Shown piece after piece: positions 1 through 8,924 of a stretch of 43,664 nt of DNA. Under the pieces are notes generated by a model. The model saw only the letters and a program-made list of their open reading frames with translations. It searched no databases and was not told the DNA's origin. Positions within the stretch are counted from its first letter, which is position 1. The number at the start of each line of letters is the position of its first letter. The translations under genes were made by a program, and so were the position numbers. This DNA comes from an uncultured Eubacteriales bacterium (GTDB taxonomy: Bacteria; Bacillota; Clostridia; UBA1381; UBA9506), in the NCBI GenBank assembly GCA_900545185.1, contig UQYH01000004.1, forward strand, positions 1 to 43,664. The letters are read 5' to 3'.

Positions 1-122
1 GCACAGGTCAACGGTTGCTTCCGTGTGACCGTTGCGCTCCAACACACCGTTCTTTTTTGCCAGAAGGGGGAACATATACATAGGCCGTTCCCTACAAAAT
101 CAGATGCAATTTTATAAAACAT

Positions 123-207
123 CCGCGCGTAACGAAAACAGCCTGTTGTGCAGGCCTAGCGGCCGCGCGGCGGTCACCACCCGGTGAAAAGGTTAGAAAA
201 TACACGT
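123..207 (+). repeat. 85-base dispersed repeat, copy 1
   Basis: This segment matches the reverse complement of 2376-2460 over 85 bases with only a handful of differences. It contains internal palindromes (CAGCCTGTTGTGCAGGC and a GC-rich CCGCGCGG core) and ends in an AT-rich arm. Both copies lie next to the GTTCC palindrome, so each is part of a larger compound repeat. The two copies sit in opposite orientation on either side of aroQ and the ComF-like gene. Confidence 0.8.
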
Positions 208-465
208 ACATTAAAAGCTGTGCCGAACGTGAAAGAGGAATACCCGAATAAAAAAGAATATTTATACAACGGGCGCAATCAAAAGGGTTCCCACGAAATG
301 TAAACTGTTTTGTGGGATAAAGGAGGAACAGTGAAGCGGTTGATTGATTTTTGTAAAAAATCAGAATAAGCGAAACTTGTTCCGACGCAGCCGCGCCCCT
401 ACGCGATATTGGTGTATGCAAAATAACATTGGTATTTGCAATGCAAACAAAACACCTGTAGAAAG

Positions 466-479
466 CGACCTGTGTGTCG
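466..479 (+). repeat. Short palindromic repeat, CGAC/GTCG variant
   Basis: The arms CGAC and GTCG enclose the loop CTGTGT. This is a partial member of the window-wide palindrome family: the 3' flank GTTCC is kept, while the 5' flank has diverged to AAAG. Confidence 0.55.
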
Positions 480-553
480 TTCCGAAAATATAAAGAAACA
501 AACAATACACAACGCCACATACAAAAAAACATTAATTAAGGAAGGAAAAGCAA

Positions 554-994
554 ATGAAAAAGCAGATTTATGTGATTCACGGCCCGAATTTGAACATGCT
601 GGGTGTGCGTGAACCGGATATTTACGGCCGCACCACATTAGATGATATTAACGCCGAAATTGCCGCGCTGGGTGCACAGCTGGGCGCAGAACTGACTTTT
701 TTTCAATCGAACAGCGAGGGCGCTTTAATTGATTTTATTCAAAGCGCGTACCAAAAGGCCGACGGCATTATCATCAACCCCGGCGCGTACACACATTACA
801 GCTATGCCATCCGCGATGCGCTGGCCGCTGTGAGCCTGCCCGTGATTGAAGTGCATCTTTCCGATATTCACAAGCGCGAGGAGTTTCGCCGCATTTCTGT
901 TATTAAGCCCGTGTGCCGCACACAAATCAGCGGCTTGGGTAAGGAAGGGTATTTATTGGCGCTGCGTGAGCTGGTGACCAAATATGTCCGTTAA
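554..994 (+). CDS. aroQ: 3-dehydroquinate dehydratase, type II
   Basis: This enzyme dehydrates 3-dehydroquinate to 3-dehydroshikimate, step 3 of the shikimate pathway to aromatic amino acids, in the cytoplasm. The 146-residue length is that of type II dehydroquinases, which form dodecamers. Visible family signatures are the N-terminal HGPNLNMLG, the catalytic tyrosine at residue 24 in the flexible lid (PDIYG), the NPGAYTHYS substrate-binding segment near residue 75 and the catalytic histidine at 101 in EVHLSD. The start follows a GGAAGGAAAA ribosome binding site. The 3' end overlaps the next gene by 11 bases, so the two are probably co-transcribed and translationally coupled. No other shikimate genes are nearby. 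Confidence 0.95.
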   Translation: MKKQIYVIHGPNLNMLGVREPDIYGRTTLDDINAEIAALGAQLGAELTFFQSNSEGALIDFIQSAYQKADGIIINPGAYTHYSYAIRDALAAVSLPVIEVHLSDIHKREEFRRISVIKPVCRTQISGLGKEGYLLALRELVTKYVR

Positions 995-1775
995 AACGTT
1001 TTGGGAAAGCTGCGTCAGCTTAATGTATCCCGACCGTTGCTTAATGTGCGGCAATGTTTTGGGTCACAGCAAAAGTCAATTTTGTCTTTGCCCCGATTGT
1101 GCCAAAAAAAGCATCTTTTTGGACGAAGTGCCCACCTGCCACATTTGCGGTTTGCCGCTGAAGGAGGAGGGTGCGCGGCTTTGCCTCACCTGTCAGACCC
1201 ATGTGCACGATTTTGACCGCGCCGTGTCCTGCTTTGCGTATAAAGGCAGATCCCGTCAGGCTGTGCTGCGCTATAAGTTCAGCGACCGCCGTGAGCTGTG
1301 CCGCCCTTTTGCGGCTTTAATGCTGGCGCGCCTGCAGCCGTTTATTCATAACATGCAATTCGATGTGGTGCTTTGCGCGCCGCTTTCCGCGAATCGTTTT
1401 CGTCAGCGCGGCTATAACCAATCCGGCTTGCTGGCAGAACGTATTGCCAAGGCGCTTGATTTGCCGTTTTGGAAGGATGCGTTTGAAAAGCCGGTAGAAA
1501 CGCCCAAGCAAAGCTCTTTGCACTATGCCGACAGACTGCGCAACGTGCGCCGCGCCTTTCGGCTCTCTGTGCCGCGCAAGGCCATTGAGGGCAAACGTTT
1601 TATTTTAATTGATGACATCATCACCACCGGTGCCACGGCCGATGCGCTATCCGGCCTTTTAAAGCACGCCGGCGCCGCTTATGTGCTGGTGGCAACCATC
1701 GCCGTAACCGAACATAAGCCGCAGGAGGGCGAAACGGAAGCCGCAAGCGATGAAGCTGCGTCGATAATATTTTAA
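984..1775 (+). CDS. ComF-family phosphoribosyltransferase-like protein
   Basis: This 263-residue protein has the ComF/GntX architecture. An N-terminal zinc-binding part has CxxC pairs (C19/C22, C36/C39, C52/C55, C67/C70), and a phosphoribosyltransferase-type domain follows. The PRPP-loop signature [13 protein letters not shown] is at about 206-218, and a family-typical RGYNQS is near 142. ComF proteins act in DNA uptake during natural transformation in Bacillus, but many homologues sit outside com operons and their substrate is unknown. It overlaps aroQ by 11 bases. A strong palindrome followed by T's just downstream probably ends transcription. The family call is firm; a role in competence is only an inference. 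Confidence 0.88.
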   Translation: MSVKTFWESCVSLMYPDRCLMCGNVLGHSKSQFCLCPDCAKKSIFLDEVPTCHICGLPLKEEGARLCLTCQTHVHDFDRAVSCFAYKGRSRQAVLRYKFSDRRELCRPFAALMLARLQPFIHNMQFDVVLCAPLSANRFRQRGYNQSGLLAERIAKALDLPFWKDAFEKPVETPKQSSLHYADRLRNVRRAFRLSVPRKAIEGKRFILIDDIITTGATADALSGLLKHAGAAYVLVATIAVTEHKPQEGETEAASDEAASIIF

Positions 1776-1790
1776 AAAACAAAACCGTAG

Positions 1791-1817
1791 GGAACGGCCT
1801 GTGTGCCGTTCCTTTTT
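1791..1817 (+). terminator. Palindromic repeat with T-tract, comF-side terminator
   Basis: Arms GGAACGGC (1791-1798) and GCCGTTCC (1805-1812) form a perfect 8-base stem around the loop CTGTGT, and five T's follow. It lies 16 bases after the comF-like stop codon. It belongs to the same palindrome family found elsewhere in the window, here placed to act as an intrinsic terminator. Confidence 0.75.
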
Positions 1818-1904
1818 CTTCGAGTATTCCCTCTTTCACATTTGACAAATTTTTTAATATACGTGATTTTTTTGTTAGGGGGTTCAATAGCAAACCCCCT
1901 AGTG

Positions 1905-2179
1905 AGCATAAGATGCTTAAGCCCCTGTATGGTTTAAACAGGCAAATTTTCAAAAATGCTGCGTTAAAATGCTCGCCCATACCTCGTATGCGCTGCGCTT
2001 TTGCCTTGCCTTTTATAAAAATTTTCACTGTTTAAACTCTTCGACCTTATATTTAGCAAAATTATTAGAATTTTCGGTGCGGAGGACGCAGAAAGGCTTT
2101 GTGCCTTTCAAGGACGACAAGCAGGAAGGGCAATTATTTTGCAAATATAAGGCATGCATGGGCTTAAGTATCTTATGCT
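1905..2179. repeat. 275-base nested inverted-repeat element, cloverleaf-like
   Basis: Three nested inverted repeats are visible. The outer arms AGCATAAGATGCTTAAGCCC (from 1905) and the matching complement ending at 2179 pair with few mismatches. Branch A pairs GTTTAAACAG (1932-1941) with CTGTTTAAAC (2028-2037), extended by A/T-rich arms. Branch B pairs CCTTATATTTAGCAAAAT (from 2045) with a complement at 2132-2152 and has an inner GAAAGGC/GCCTTTC hairpin at about 2091-2109. It has no coding potential. It could be a MITE-like element or encode a structured RNA. Confidence 0.65.
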
Positions 2180-2375
2180 ATGCCACACCAAGGGCAAAAA
2201 GGCTGAAAATACGAACGCTCCATTTTTGAAAATAAATCGCCGCGCATATTTGGGCACTTAAAGGCGTGTGTTTGCTCTTATATACGTTTGCCCTCAAAAT
2301 GCGCTAAAATGCCGCAACGTAATGCAAAGAAGGTGGTTTTATTGCGTCATTTTACCATTTATTTTCAAAAATATC

Positions 2376-2460
2376 ACGTGTATTTTCTAACCTTTTCACC
2401 CGATGGTGACCGCCGCGCGGACGCTAGGCCTGCACAACAGGCTGTTTCCGTTTCGCGCGG
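2376..2460 (-). repeat. 85-base dispersed repeat, copy 2 (inverted)
   Basis: This is the inverted partner of 123-207, nearly identical over 85 bases. It is followed by the same A/T-rich spacer and short palindrome arrangement as copy 1, in mirror orientation. Confidence 0.8.
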
Positions 2461-2492
2461 TTATTTTACATTATTATATTTAAAACCCGTAG

Positions 2493-2514
2493 GGAACAAC
2501 CTATGTGTTGTTCC
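2493..2514 (+). repeat. Short palindrome, GGAACAAC/GTTGTTCC variant
   Basis: Arms GGAACAAC (2493-2500) and GTTGTTCC (2507-2514) enclose the loop CTATGT. Compared with the copy at 1791, two stem positions changed on both arms so that pairing is kept. Confidence 0.8.
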
Positions 2515-2534
2515 TAAAAACATAAAATAAAGAC

Positions 2535-2556
2535 GGAACGGCACACAGGCCGTTCC
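2535..2556 (-). repeat. Short palindrome, reverse-oriented copy
   Basis: Arms GGAACGGC (2535-2542) and GCCGTTCC (2549-2556) enclose ACACAG, the reverse complement of the usual CTGTGT loop. It therefore faces the copy at 2493. It lies downstream of the minus-strand pseudouridine synthase gene and could weakly terminate that transcript. Confidence 0.78.
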
Positions 2557-2637
2557 CTACGAAATTGCCGAAAAATAGAACAAATTTAATGCAACAGGCA
2601 CAAATAAAAATTCTGCACCCAAACAACAGACCAAGCT

Positions 2638-3561
2638 TTATCCAATCGTCGGCAGCTGCGGCTCTGTACAAACGCTTTTACCGTTTAAATAGGCCAAAAC
2701 GCTGCCTTCTTCTATGTCGTGAAAATCCAGCCGATACGCACACAACGCCTGATACCGAAACCCCGCGCGGTGCGGTGCGCCGTATTTCACATCCCCTGCC
2801 AGCGGATGCCCGATGTGTGCCAGCTGGACGCGGATTTGGTGCTTGCGTCCCGTTAAAAGCGTAACCTCCACACGGCTTAAATCGCCTTTTTCTTCTAAAA
2901 CACGATAGGTCAAAACCGCATGCTTGGCGCCCTTTGTGCCGCTCGGCACAACGCTGACGCGGTTTTCGCGTTCGCTGCTTTTCAGCTCGTTCTCAAGCCT
3001 GCCGGCCTTTTCTTTAAAATGCCCCTCTGCCAAACAGAGATAGGTTTTTGTCACCGCGCCGCATTTGACGGCTTCGTTCAGTGCGCGCTGTGCCGCGGCG
3101 TTTTTTCCCACCAGCACAAGACCGCTCGTGTTGCGATCCAATCGGTTAGACAGCGCCGGTACAAAGCTGTGCTCGCGCGCGGGGTCATATGCGCCGCTTT
3201 GCGTTACATATTGCAGCACGGCCGCCAAAAGCGAATCCGCACCGTCGTGCGCCGTCTGCCCGACGGGCTTACAAACAACCAGCACGTTTTCATCTTCGTA
3301 AGCAACCGAGACAGCCGCCGCCTGAGCATCCTTTGACGGCACAGTGCGCCGCCCGGTAAAAAATTCATCGTTAATATATAAGTTCAGCTCGTCACCCGTG
3401 TGCAGAATATCCTGCGCCGCAAGCGCCTTTTTGCCCAGCTTGACGCGTTTTTTGCGCAGCGCCTTATATAAAAGGCTTTTGGGCATATCCGGCAGGAATT
3501 TACCCAAAAATTTATCCACGCGCTGGCCGCTGTCGTTTTCGTTAATGATAATTGTTTTCAT
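2638..3561 (-). CDS. RluA-family pseudouridine synthase (RluC/RluD-like)
   Basis: This enzyme isomerises uridine to pseudouridine in rRNA. The 307-residue protein has an N-terminal S4 RNA-binding domain (about residues 10-62, with RVDKFL and RKKRVKLGKK) and a catalytic RluA domain. The signature RLDRNTSG spans about 140-147, with D142 the expected catalytic aspartate. The C-terminal HQIRVQLAHIGHPLAGD is also typical. The start follows GGAGTGAG at good spacing. It begins 20 bases after the cls stop on the same strand, so it is probably the last gene of that transcription unit. The exact rRNA target (RluC-, RluD- or YlyB-type) cannot be told from sequence alone. Confidence 0.92.
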   Translation of the reverse strand: MKTIIINENDSGQRVDKFLGKFLPDMPKSLLYKALRKKRVKLGKKALAAQDILHTGDELNLYINDEFFTGRRTVPSKDAQAAAVSVAYEDENVLVVCKPVGQTAHDGADSLLAAVLQYVTQSGAYDPAREHSFVPALSNRLDRNTSGLVLVGKNAAAQRALNEAVKCGAVTKTYLCLAEGHFKEKAGRLENELKSSERENRVSVVPSGTKGAKHAVLTYRVLEEKGDLSRVEVTLLTGRKHQIRVQLAHIGHPLAGDVKYGAPHRAGFRYQALCAYRLDFHDIEEGSVLAYLNGKSVCTEPQLPTIG

Positions 3562-3581
3562 AGCTCACTCCATTACTATGC

Positions 3582-5114
3582 CTACATCAGCGGCGCAAAC
3601 AAACGGAACATGCGCTGCACCAGCCGCTTGCACACATTGGTTTTGCAGTCCTTTTCCGTCACAAGACCGCATCTTTCCAGGGTTTTCATAAAATCCTCCC
3701 GAATTTCCGTCACGGCCGGGCTGTCAAACAGCCACGCACCGCATTCAAAGTGCAAATACAGGCTGCGGCAATCAAAATTAATCGTGCCGACCGTCGCGAT
3801 ACGATCATCCGAAACCAGCACCTTAGAATGGATAAAGCCCGGCGTATATTCATAAATTTTAACGCCCCCGGCCAACAGATCGGGATAAAAAGAGCGTGTT
3901 GTCATATGCACGTACCATTTATCCGGCACGTGCGGCGTCACAATCCGTACATCCACGCCGTTTTTGGCCGCACGGATTAAGGCTGCCAGCATCACATCAT
4001 CAATAATTAAATACGGCGTTTGAATGTACACATAGTCCTGTGCGCCGTTAATTAAATTCATATAAACCCGTTCGCCCACATCTTCATCGTCAATCGGGCT
4101 GTCGCAATACGGGATGATAAAACCCTTCGTCAGGGGCTGCGGATCCTCTGCCGCCACGATATAATCGGCAAAATTCTCTTTTTCGCCCGTCAGCGTCTGC
4201 CACATTTCCAAAAACATCAGCGTATAGCTGTTTACGGCCGCGCCGCTCACCATCACAGAGGCATCCTTCCAGTGTCCGTGCTTTGCATAGGCGTTAATAT
4301 ATTCATCGGCCAGATTAATACCGCCCGTAAACGCGAATTTACCGTCTATCACCGCAATTTTCCGATGGTCTCGGTTGTTTTGCAGCGTACTTAAAACGGG
4401 ACGGAACTTGTTAAACACCACACAGCGAATCCCGCGCGCCGAAAGCGTTTTTTGATAATCGATCGGCAGCAGCATAAAACAGCCCATATCATCGTAAATC
4501 ACACGGACATCCACACCATTTTTGGCCTTTTCGGTTAAAATATCCAAAATATCGTTCCAAAACTTACCCTCTTGAATAATAAAATATTCCAAAAAAATAA
4601 ACCGTTCCGCCTGCCCAAGCGCCCAAATCAGCTTTTCATATTTTTTCTCGCCGGGCGAAAGATAGCTTGTCCCATTGTCGGCATAGGCGCAGCATCCGCA
4701 GGTTTGCGTTAAATAATAGCTTTGCCGCGCATAGTCCGGCGCGGCCTCCTCCATGGCAAGCAAAACGGTCTTATCCTGCTGCAAAAGCGGCTTGGACGCC
4801 TCATTTGCCTCCGCCAGCCGCCGTTTAAAGGACGTGGTAAAGCCCTGCCATTTCACCAAAAGATACAAAAGTCCGCCAAAGAGCGGAAAGGACAAAATGG
4901 TGACGGACCATAAAAGCTTAGACGAGCTGCGGCTGCCCGTACTGATGACATACAACACCACCACCAGGCTCATCACATATAAAAAATAATACAAGCCCTT
5001 GTAGGTGCGGCTGGAGCTGTATACCATATACACCATTAAGGCCGCCTGCAAAACCAACATGAAAATAACGGCCACACGCCGCCGAAACAACATTCTGACC
5101 CACTTTTTTTGCAT
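3582..5114 (-). CDS. cls: Cardiolipin synthase, phospholipase D superfamily
   Basis: This membrane enzyme condenses two phosphatidylglycerol molecules into cardiolipin and glycerol. The 510-residue protein has two or three N-terminal membrane segments (about 13-32, 41-58 and 68-88) followed by two phospholipase D domains. Both HKD motifs are intact: HRKIAVIDG (H250, K252, D257) and HSKVLVSDD (H429, K431, D436). Each is followed by the usual GGIN or GTINFD context. Length and layout match bacterial Cls enzymes. The start has a GGGGGG-rich ribosome binding site. It lies between the VTT protein gene and the pseudouridine synthase gene on the same strand. Confidence 0.93.
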   Translation of the reverse strand: MQKKWVRMLFRRRVAVIFMLVLQAALMVYMVYSSSRTYKGLYYFLYVMSLVVVLYVISTGSRSSSKLLWSVTILSFPLFGGLLYLLVKWQGFTTSFKRRLAEANEASKPLLQQDKTVLLAMEEAAPDYARQSYYLTQTCGCCAYADNGTSYLSPGEKKYEKLIWALGQAERFIFLEYFIIQEGKFWNDILDILTEKAKNGVDVRVIYDDMGCFMLLPIDYQKTLSARGIRCVVFNKFRPVLSTLQNNRDHRKIAVIDGKFAFTGGINLADEYINAYAKHGHWKDASVMVSGAAVNSYTLMFLEMWQTLTGEKENFADYIVAAEDPQPLTKGFIIPYCDSPIDDEDVGERVYMNLINGAQDYVYIQTPYLIIDDVMLAALIRAAKNGVDVRIVTPHVPDKWYVHMTTRSFYPDLLAGGVKIYEYTPGFIHSKVLVSDDRIATVGTINFDCRSLYLHFECGAWLFDSPAVTEIREDFMKTLERCGLVTEKDCKTNVCKRLVQRMFRLFAPLM

Positions 5115-5207
5115 GTTTGCTTCCCCCCGTATTTCTCTTTTGTTCGGTATCGGGCGCTCGCCCCATATGCCCTGGGTATTAGGGAATCGACCCTATATGT
5201 CTAATGT

Positions 5208-5951
5208 CTACTCCTCTGTCGTGCCTTCCTCTGCCGCCGTTTCCGCTTCGGCCGCCTGTGCTCTCTTTTTTTCGATCTGCTTGTTATACCGGCGATATAA
5301 AATAAAGGAAAAACACGTGAGCAGCACCGTCAGCACCACACTCAGCATAAATTCCGCCGACCGCGGATTGGTTACGTTTGCACCCAAAAAGGTAATAATC
5401 AGCATGCTGGGCATCATGCCGAGCAGCGAGCCAAGCAGATAGCTTTTAAACGGCAGCTTGGACGACCCCATCATCATGCTGGTTAAATCGGCCGAAAAAA
5501 TGCCGATTAACCGAATCATATAAATCATAAAAAAATTGTGCCGATCTTTATAATCGGCAAAGCCGCGCGCCTTAGGGTACTTTTCCAAAATGTACCGATG
5601 CAGATCCTGCCCGGCCAAACGCCCCAGCGCGTAGGGAACGGTCAGTTCTGCTATAAGCCCCAGCGTGTTAACGGCGGCCGCAATGGCAACATTGGGAAAC
5701 AGCGTACCCACCGCAATATACAAAACCGGCACAGGCAGCACAACCGTCATGGATTTAACGGCATACAGCCCCATAACGACCAAAATGCCCGTCAGCAAAT
5801 TTTTATGAATAAATTCGTCCAGCTTATCCATTTGTACATGCTGATAGATAATAAACGCCACAGCAATCAGCGCCAGCACAAAAATAAGCGGCAAAATCTT
5901 CATGGCCTTTACCATAAAGCCCGTAAATTGTTTTTGTTGCTCTTCCTTCAT
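5208..5951 (-). CDS. TVP38/TMEM64 (VTT-domain, DedA-like) membrane protein
   Basis: This 247-residue integral membrane protein has a first membrane segment near residues 18-36, a VTT/SNARE-associated core with several more hydrophobic segments (about 52-105 and 160-215), and a charged, Ala/Glu-rich cytoplasmic tail. The VTT hallmark GxxxG-like turns and an RLIGIFSADLTS-type re-entrant segment are visible. DedA/VTT proteins are implicated in lipid transport or membrane homeostasis, which fits its position next to cls. I chose the start at 5951 because GGAGGGC lies at proper spacing. A longer frame upstream (to 6005) would overlap the end of hemW without a ribosome binding site. Confidence 0.85.
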   Translation of the reverse strand: MKEEQQKQFTGFMVKAMKILPLIFVLALIAVAFIIYQHVQMDKLDEFIHKNLLTGILVVMGLYAVKSMTVVLPVPVLYIAVGTLFPNVAIAAAVNTLGLIAELTVPYALGRLAGQDLHRYILEKYPKARGFADYKDRHNFFMIYMIRLIGIFSADLTSMMMGSSKLPFKSYLLGSLLGMMPSMLIITFLGANVTNPRSAEFMLSVVLTVLLTCFSFILYRRYNKQIEKKRAQAAEAETAAEEGTTEE

Positions 5952-5989
5952 GAAACGCCCTCCGTATATCACCGTATCGGGTTCAACTT

Positions 5990-7108
5990 CTAAACAAACT
6001 CGCAAAACACGCTGTTTGAAACATCAATACCGCGGCCGGTTAGCCGCAGTCTGTCGCCCTCTTTCTCTAAAAGCCCCAAGCGCAGCAGCTTTTCGATCTG
6101 CCTTCCGTAAACCGCGTCAAGCTCTGTGCCGAAGGCCTTTGCAAATGCGGCCGAACTGATGCCCTCACGCGTCATGCGCAGACCCAAAAACATAAATTCA
6201 CTCATTGCATCCGCAGGGGAAATGACCTCTCCGCTGCGCTCTTTTGCGCCGTACACGACCGCATAGTACGCCTCCGTCTGCGGCGGATTTTCAAACCGCC
6301 GATTCTCCCAAAAGGAGTGCGCCGCCGCACCCAATCCGATATAAGGCACGCGCCGCCAATATTTTGTATTGTGGCGCGCCTCGCGGCCCGGCCGCGCAAA
6401 GTTCGATATTTCATAGCGTGCAAGACCGTTTTTGTCTAAAAATTCACAAATTTGTGTATAAAATGCCCTGTCGGTATCCTCGTCCGGCAGAGGCATTTGA
6501 CCCTCTTTGACCAAGCGGCCGAAGGGCGTGTTTTCGCATATCGTCAGACTGTAGCACGAAATGTGCGAAATCGGCAGACTGACAGCCGTTTCTAAGCTTT
6601 TTTGCAGGCTTTTTTGCGTTTGACGGGGAATGGAAAACATTAGATCCAGGCTGAGATTGAAAATCCCTGCCGTATATGCGGCCCGAACGGCCGCTTCGGC
6701 CTCCTTGGCCGAATGGATTCGTCCCAACGCCGAAAGCTCATCATCGCAAAAGGACTGCACACCCAGGCTCAGCCGATTGACACCGGCCGCAGCCAGCGCG
6801 GCAAAATAGGCTTCGTCTGCCGTACCGGGATTGGCCTCAACCGTAATTTCGGCCTGCGGCGCAACGGTAAAAATATCAAAAAGGCCTGCCAGCAGCCGCA
6901 CAAGCTGCCCTGGCGGGAGCGCCGTAGGCGTACCGCCGCCGATATATATACTATCAACCGCCGTACCGCGATAGGCCGCAGCCTCACGCAAAACGGCATC
7001 TGTATAGCGCGGCGCTTCCGCCGTCCGATTTTCATATGAAACAAAGTCACAGTAGGCACATTTTTTCACACAAAAGGGAATATGCACATACACACCCGAT
7101 TTATTCAT
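5990..7108 (-). CDS. hemW: HemW, coproporphyrinogen III oxidase-like radical SAM protein
   Basis: This 372-residue radical SAM protein is of the HemN/HemW family. The cluster-binding CxxxCxxC lies at the extreme N terminus (C13, C17, C20 in [14 protein letters not shown]). [11 protein letters not shown] and a glutamate-rich EITVEANPG follow, both typical of the family. The short N terminus, without HemN-specific extensions, favours HemW, a heme chaperone or insertion factor, over true oxygen-independent HemN. It overlaps the lepA stop codon by 8 bases with little ribosome binding site of its own, so translation is probably coupled to lepA. The lepA-hemW order is common in Firmicutes. Confidence 0.93.
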   Translation of the reverse strand: MNKSGVYVHIPFCVKKCAYCDFVSYENRTAEAPRYTDAVLREAAAYRGTAVDSIYIGGGTPTALPPGQLVRLLAGLFDIFTVAPQAEITVEANPGTADEAYFAALAAAGVNRLSLGVQSFCDDELSALGRIHSAKEAEAAVRAAYTAGIFNLSLDLMFSIPRQTQKSLQKSLETAVSLPISHISCYSLTICENTPFGRLVKEGQMPLPDEDTDRAFYTQICEFLDKNGLARYEISNFARPGREARHNTKYWRRVPYIGLGAAAHSFWENRRFENPPQTEAYYAVVYGAKERSGEVISPADAMSEFMFLGLRMTREGISSAAFAKAFGTELDAVYGRQIEKLLRLGLLEKEGDRLRLTGRGIDVSNSVFCEFV

Positions 7109-8906
7109 CCAGCTTTAAAACGGACATAAACGCCTCCTGCGGCACCTCTACGCTGCCGACCTGACGCATCCGTTTTTTGCCCTCCTTTTGCTTTTCCAAA
7201 AGCTTTTTCTTACGGGTAATATCACCGCCGTAGCACTTGGCCAAAACGTCTTTGCGCATGGCTTTAACCGTTTCGCGCGCAATAATTTTGTTACCCACCG
7301 CCGCCTGAATGGGTATTTCAAACAGCTGCCGCGGAATCGAGGCCTTCAGCTTTTCGGCAATTTTGCGGCCGCGTGCATAGGCCTTTGTGCTGTGCACAAT
7401 AAACGAAAGTGCGTCCACCACATCGCCGTTTAACAAAATATCCAGCTTGACCAAATCAGACTGTACATAGCCCGAAAGCTCGTAATCAAAGCTGGCATAG
7501 CCGCGCGTACGGGATTTTAACGCGTCAAAAAAGTCATAAATAATTTCGTTCAGCGGCAAATCATAATGCAGCTGCGCGCGGTCTGTGTCGATATATGTCA
7601 TGTTATGATATGTGCCGCGCCGATCCTGGCACAGCTCCATCACGCTGCCCACAAATTCGGTTGGGGTCATAATATCGGCCTTCACCATCGGCTCTTCCAT
7701 ATATAATATTTCGCTGCCGTTCGGCATATTCGTGGGATTTGAAATGGAAAGCAGCTCGCCGTTTGTCTTTTTCACGCGGTACACAACGCTGGGCGCGGTT
7801 GTTACCAAATCCAGGTTATATTCACGCTCCAGCCGCTCCTGAATAATTTCCATATGCAAAAGCCCCAAAAAGCCGCAGCGAAAACCAAAGCCCAAGGCTA
7901 CCGAGGTTTCCGGCTCAAACGAAAGGGATGCGTCATTTAACTGCAATTTGGAAAGTGCGTCACGCAAATCGTCATACCGTGCGCCGTCTGCCGGGTAAAT
8001 ACCGCAGAACACCATGGGCTGTACCTGCTTGTAGCCAGGCAGCGGCTCACTTGCGGGGCGGTCGGCCAATGTCACCGTGTCACCCACGCGCGTATCGGAT
8101 ACATTTTTAATGGAAGCCGTTAAATAGCCAACCTCACCGGCCGAAAGCGAATCACTCTTTAAAAAGCCGTTGGGATGCAGATAGCCAAGCTCCACCACCT
8201 CAAACTGCTTGCCCGTAGCCATCAGCCGAATGGTATCGCCGGTTTTCAGCGTACCGTCCATCACACGGAAATAGATAATAACACCCTTATAGGGGTCGTA
8301 TACACTGTCAAAAATCAGCGCGGTAAGCGGCGCCGAAGGGTCGCCGGACGGCGGCGGAATCAGCTTCACAATCTGCTCCAGCACGTCATCAATGCCAATG
8401 CCGTTTTTGGCCGAAATCAGCGGCGCTTCATCGGCCGGAATCCCGATGATGTTTTCAATTTCTTCCTTCACAACCTCCGGCTGTGCGGCCGGCAGGTCAA
8501 TTTTGTTAATTACGGGCATAATCTCTAAATTATGATCCAGCGCAAGATAGGTATTGGCCAGCGTTTGCGCCTCTATGCCCTGCGCGGCGTCTACAATTAA
8601 AAGCGCGCCCTCACAGGCCGCCAGGCTGCGCGATACTTCGTAATTAAAGTCCACATGGCCGGGCGTATCAATCAGGTTCAGCACATATGTCTCCCCGTCC
8701 GATGCCTTATAGCGCAGGCGAACGGCACGCGCCTTAATGGTAATGCCGCGCTCGCGCTCCAAATCCATATTGTCCAGTATCTGCGCTTCCATTTCACGCT
8801 CGGTCAGCACACCCGTTTTTTCCAAAAGACGGTCGGCCAGCGTGGATTTACCGTGGTCAATATGCGCAATAATCGAAAAATTTCTGATATATTTCTGATC
8901 TACCAT
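7101..8906 (-). CDS. lepA: Elongation factor 4 (LepA), back-translocating GTPase
   Basis: LepA is a ribosome-associated GTPase proposed to act in back-translocation or in ribosome biogenesis. The 601-residue length is that of full LepA. The G1 loop [16 protein letters not shown] starts near residue 14; the switch II/G3 motif [11 protein letters not shown] and the G4 motif NKIDLP are intact. The C-terminal domain has the LepA-specific [16 protein letters not shown]. The start follows GAGGAAA. It begins 18 bases after the purine nucleoside phosphorylase stop codon and overlaps hemW, so it sits mid-operon. Confidence 0.97.
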   Translation of the reverse strand: MVDQKYIRNFSIIAHIDHGKSTLADRLLEKTGVLTEREMEAQILDNMDLERERGITIKARAVRLRYKASDGETYVLNLIDTPGHVDFNYEVSRSLAACEGALLIVDAAQGIEAQTLANTYLALDHNLEIMPVINKIDLPAAQPEVVKEEIENIIGIPADEAPLISAKNGIGIDDVLEQIVKLIPPPSGDPSAPLTALIFDSVYDPYKGVIIYFRVMDGTLKTGDTIRLMATGKQFEVVELGYLHPNGFLKSDSLSAGEVGYLTASIKNVSDTRVGDTVTLADRPASEPLPGYKQVQPMVFCGIYPADGARYDDLRDALSKLQLNDASLSFEPETSVALGFGFRCGFLGLLHMEIIQERLEREYNLDLVTTAPSVVYRVKKTNGELLSISNPTNMPNGSEILYMEEPMVKADIMTPTEFVGSVMELCQDRRGTYHNMTYIDTDRAQLHYDLPLNEIIYDFFDALKSRTRGYASFDYELSGYVQSDLVKLDILLNGDVVDALSFIVHSTKAYARGRKIAEKLKASIPRQLFEIPIQAAVGNKIIARETVKAMRKDVLAKCYGGDITRKKKLLEKQKEGKKRMRQVGSVEVPQEAFMSVLKLDE

Positions 8907-8924
8907 TCTGTTTCCTCTATCCTC

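Larger units (their letters stand above)
1..553. other. Intergenic region rich in palindromic repeats, upstream of aroQ
   Basis: I see no credible gene in this 553-base stretch. It holds a half copy of the short GTTCC palindrome (about 65-95), an 85-base dispersed repeat (123-207) and a third palindrome at 466-479, just upstream of aroQ. The reading frames that cross it run through these palindromes and have no ribosome binding site or recognisable protein. The sequence just before aroQ is AT-rich and could hold its promoter, but I find no well-spaced -35/-10 pair. Confidence 0.6.
1776..2637. other. Repeat-rich intergenic region between convergent genes
   Basis: No gene is supported in these 862 bases. 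They hold, in order: a palindrome acting as the comF-side terminator (1791-1817), a 275-base nested inverted-repeat structure (1905-2179), the second copy of the 85-base repeat (2376-2460), and two short palindromes in opposite orientation (2493-2514 and 2535-2556). The flanking genes converge here, so repeat insertion would do little harm. Confidence 0.65.

Noticed and set aside
92..532. A 146-codon minus-strand frame in the first intergenic region
   Set aside because: It is made largely of palindromic repeat sequence; its repeat-derived segment GGDRRAAARPAQQAV also appears in a frame at 2288-2530, showing that it comes from the repeat.
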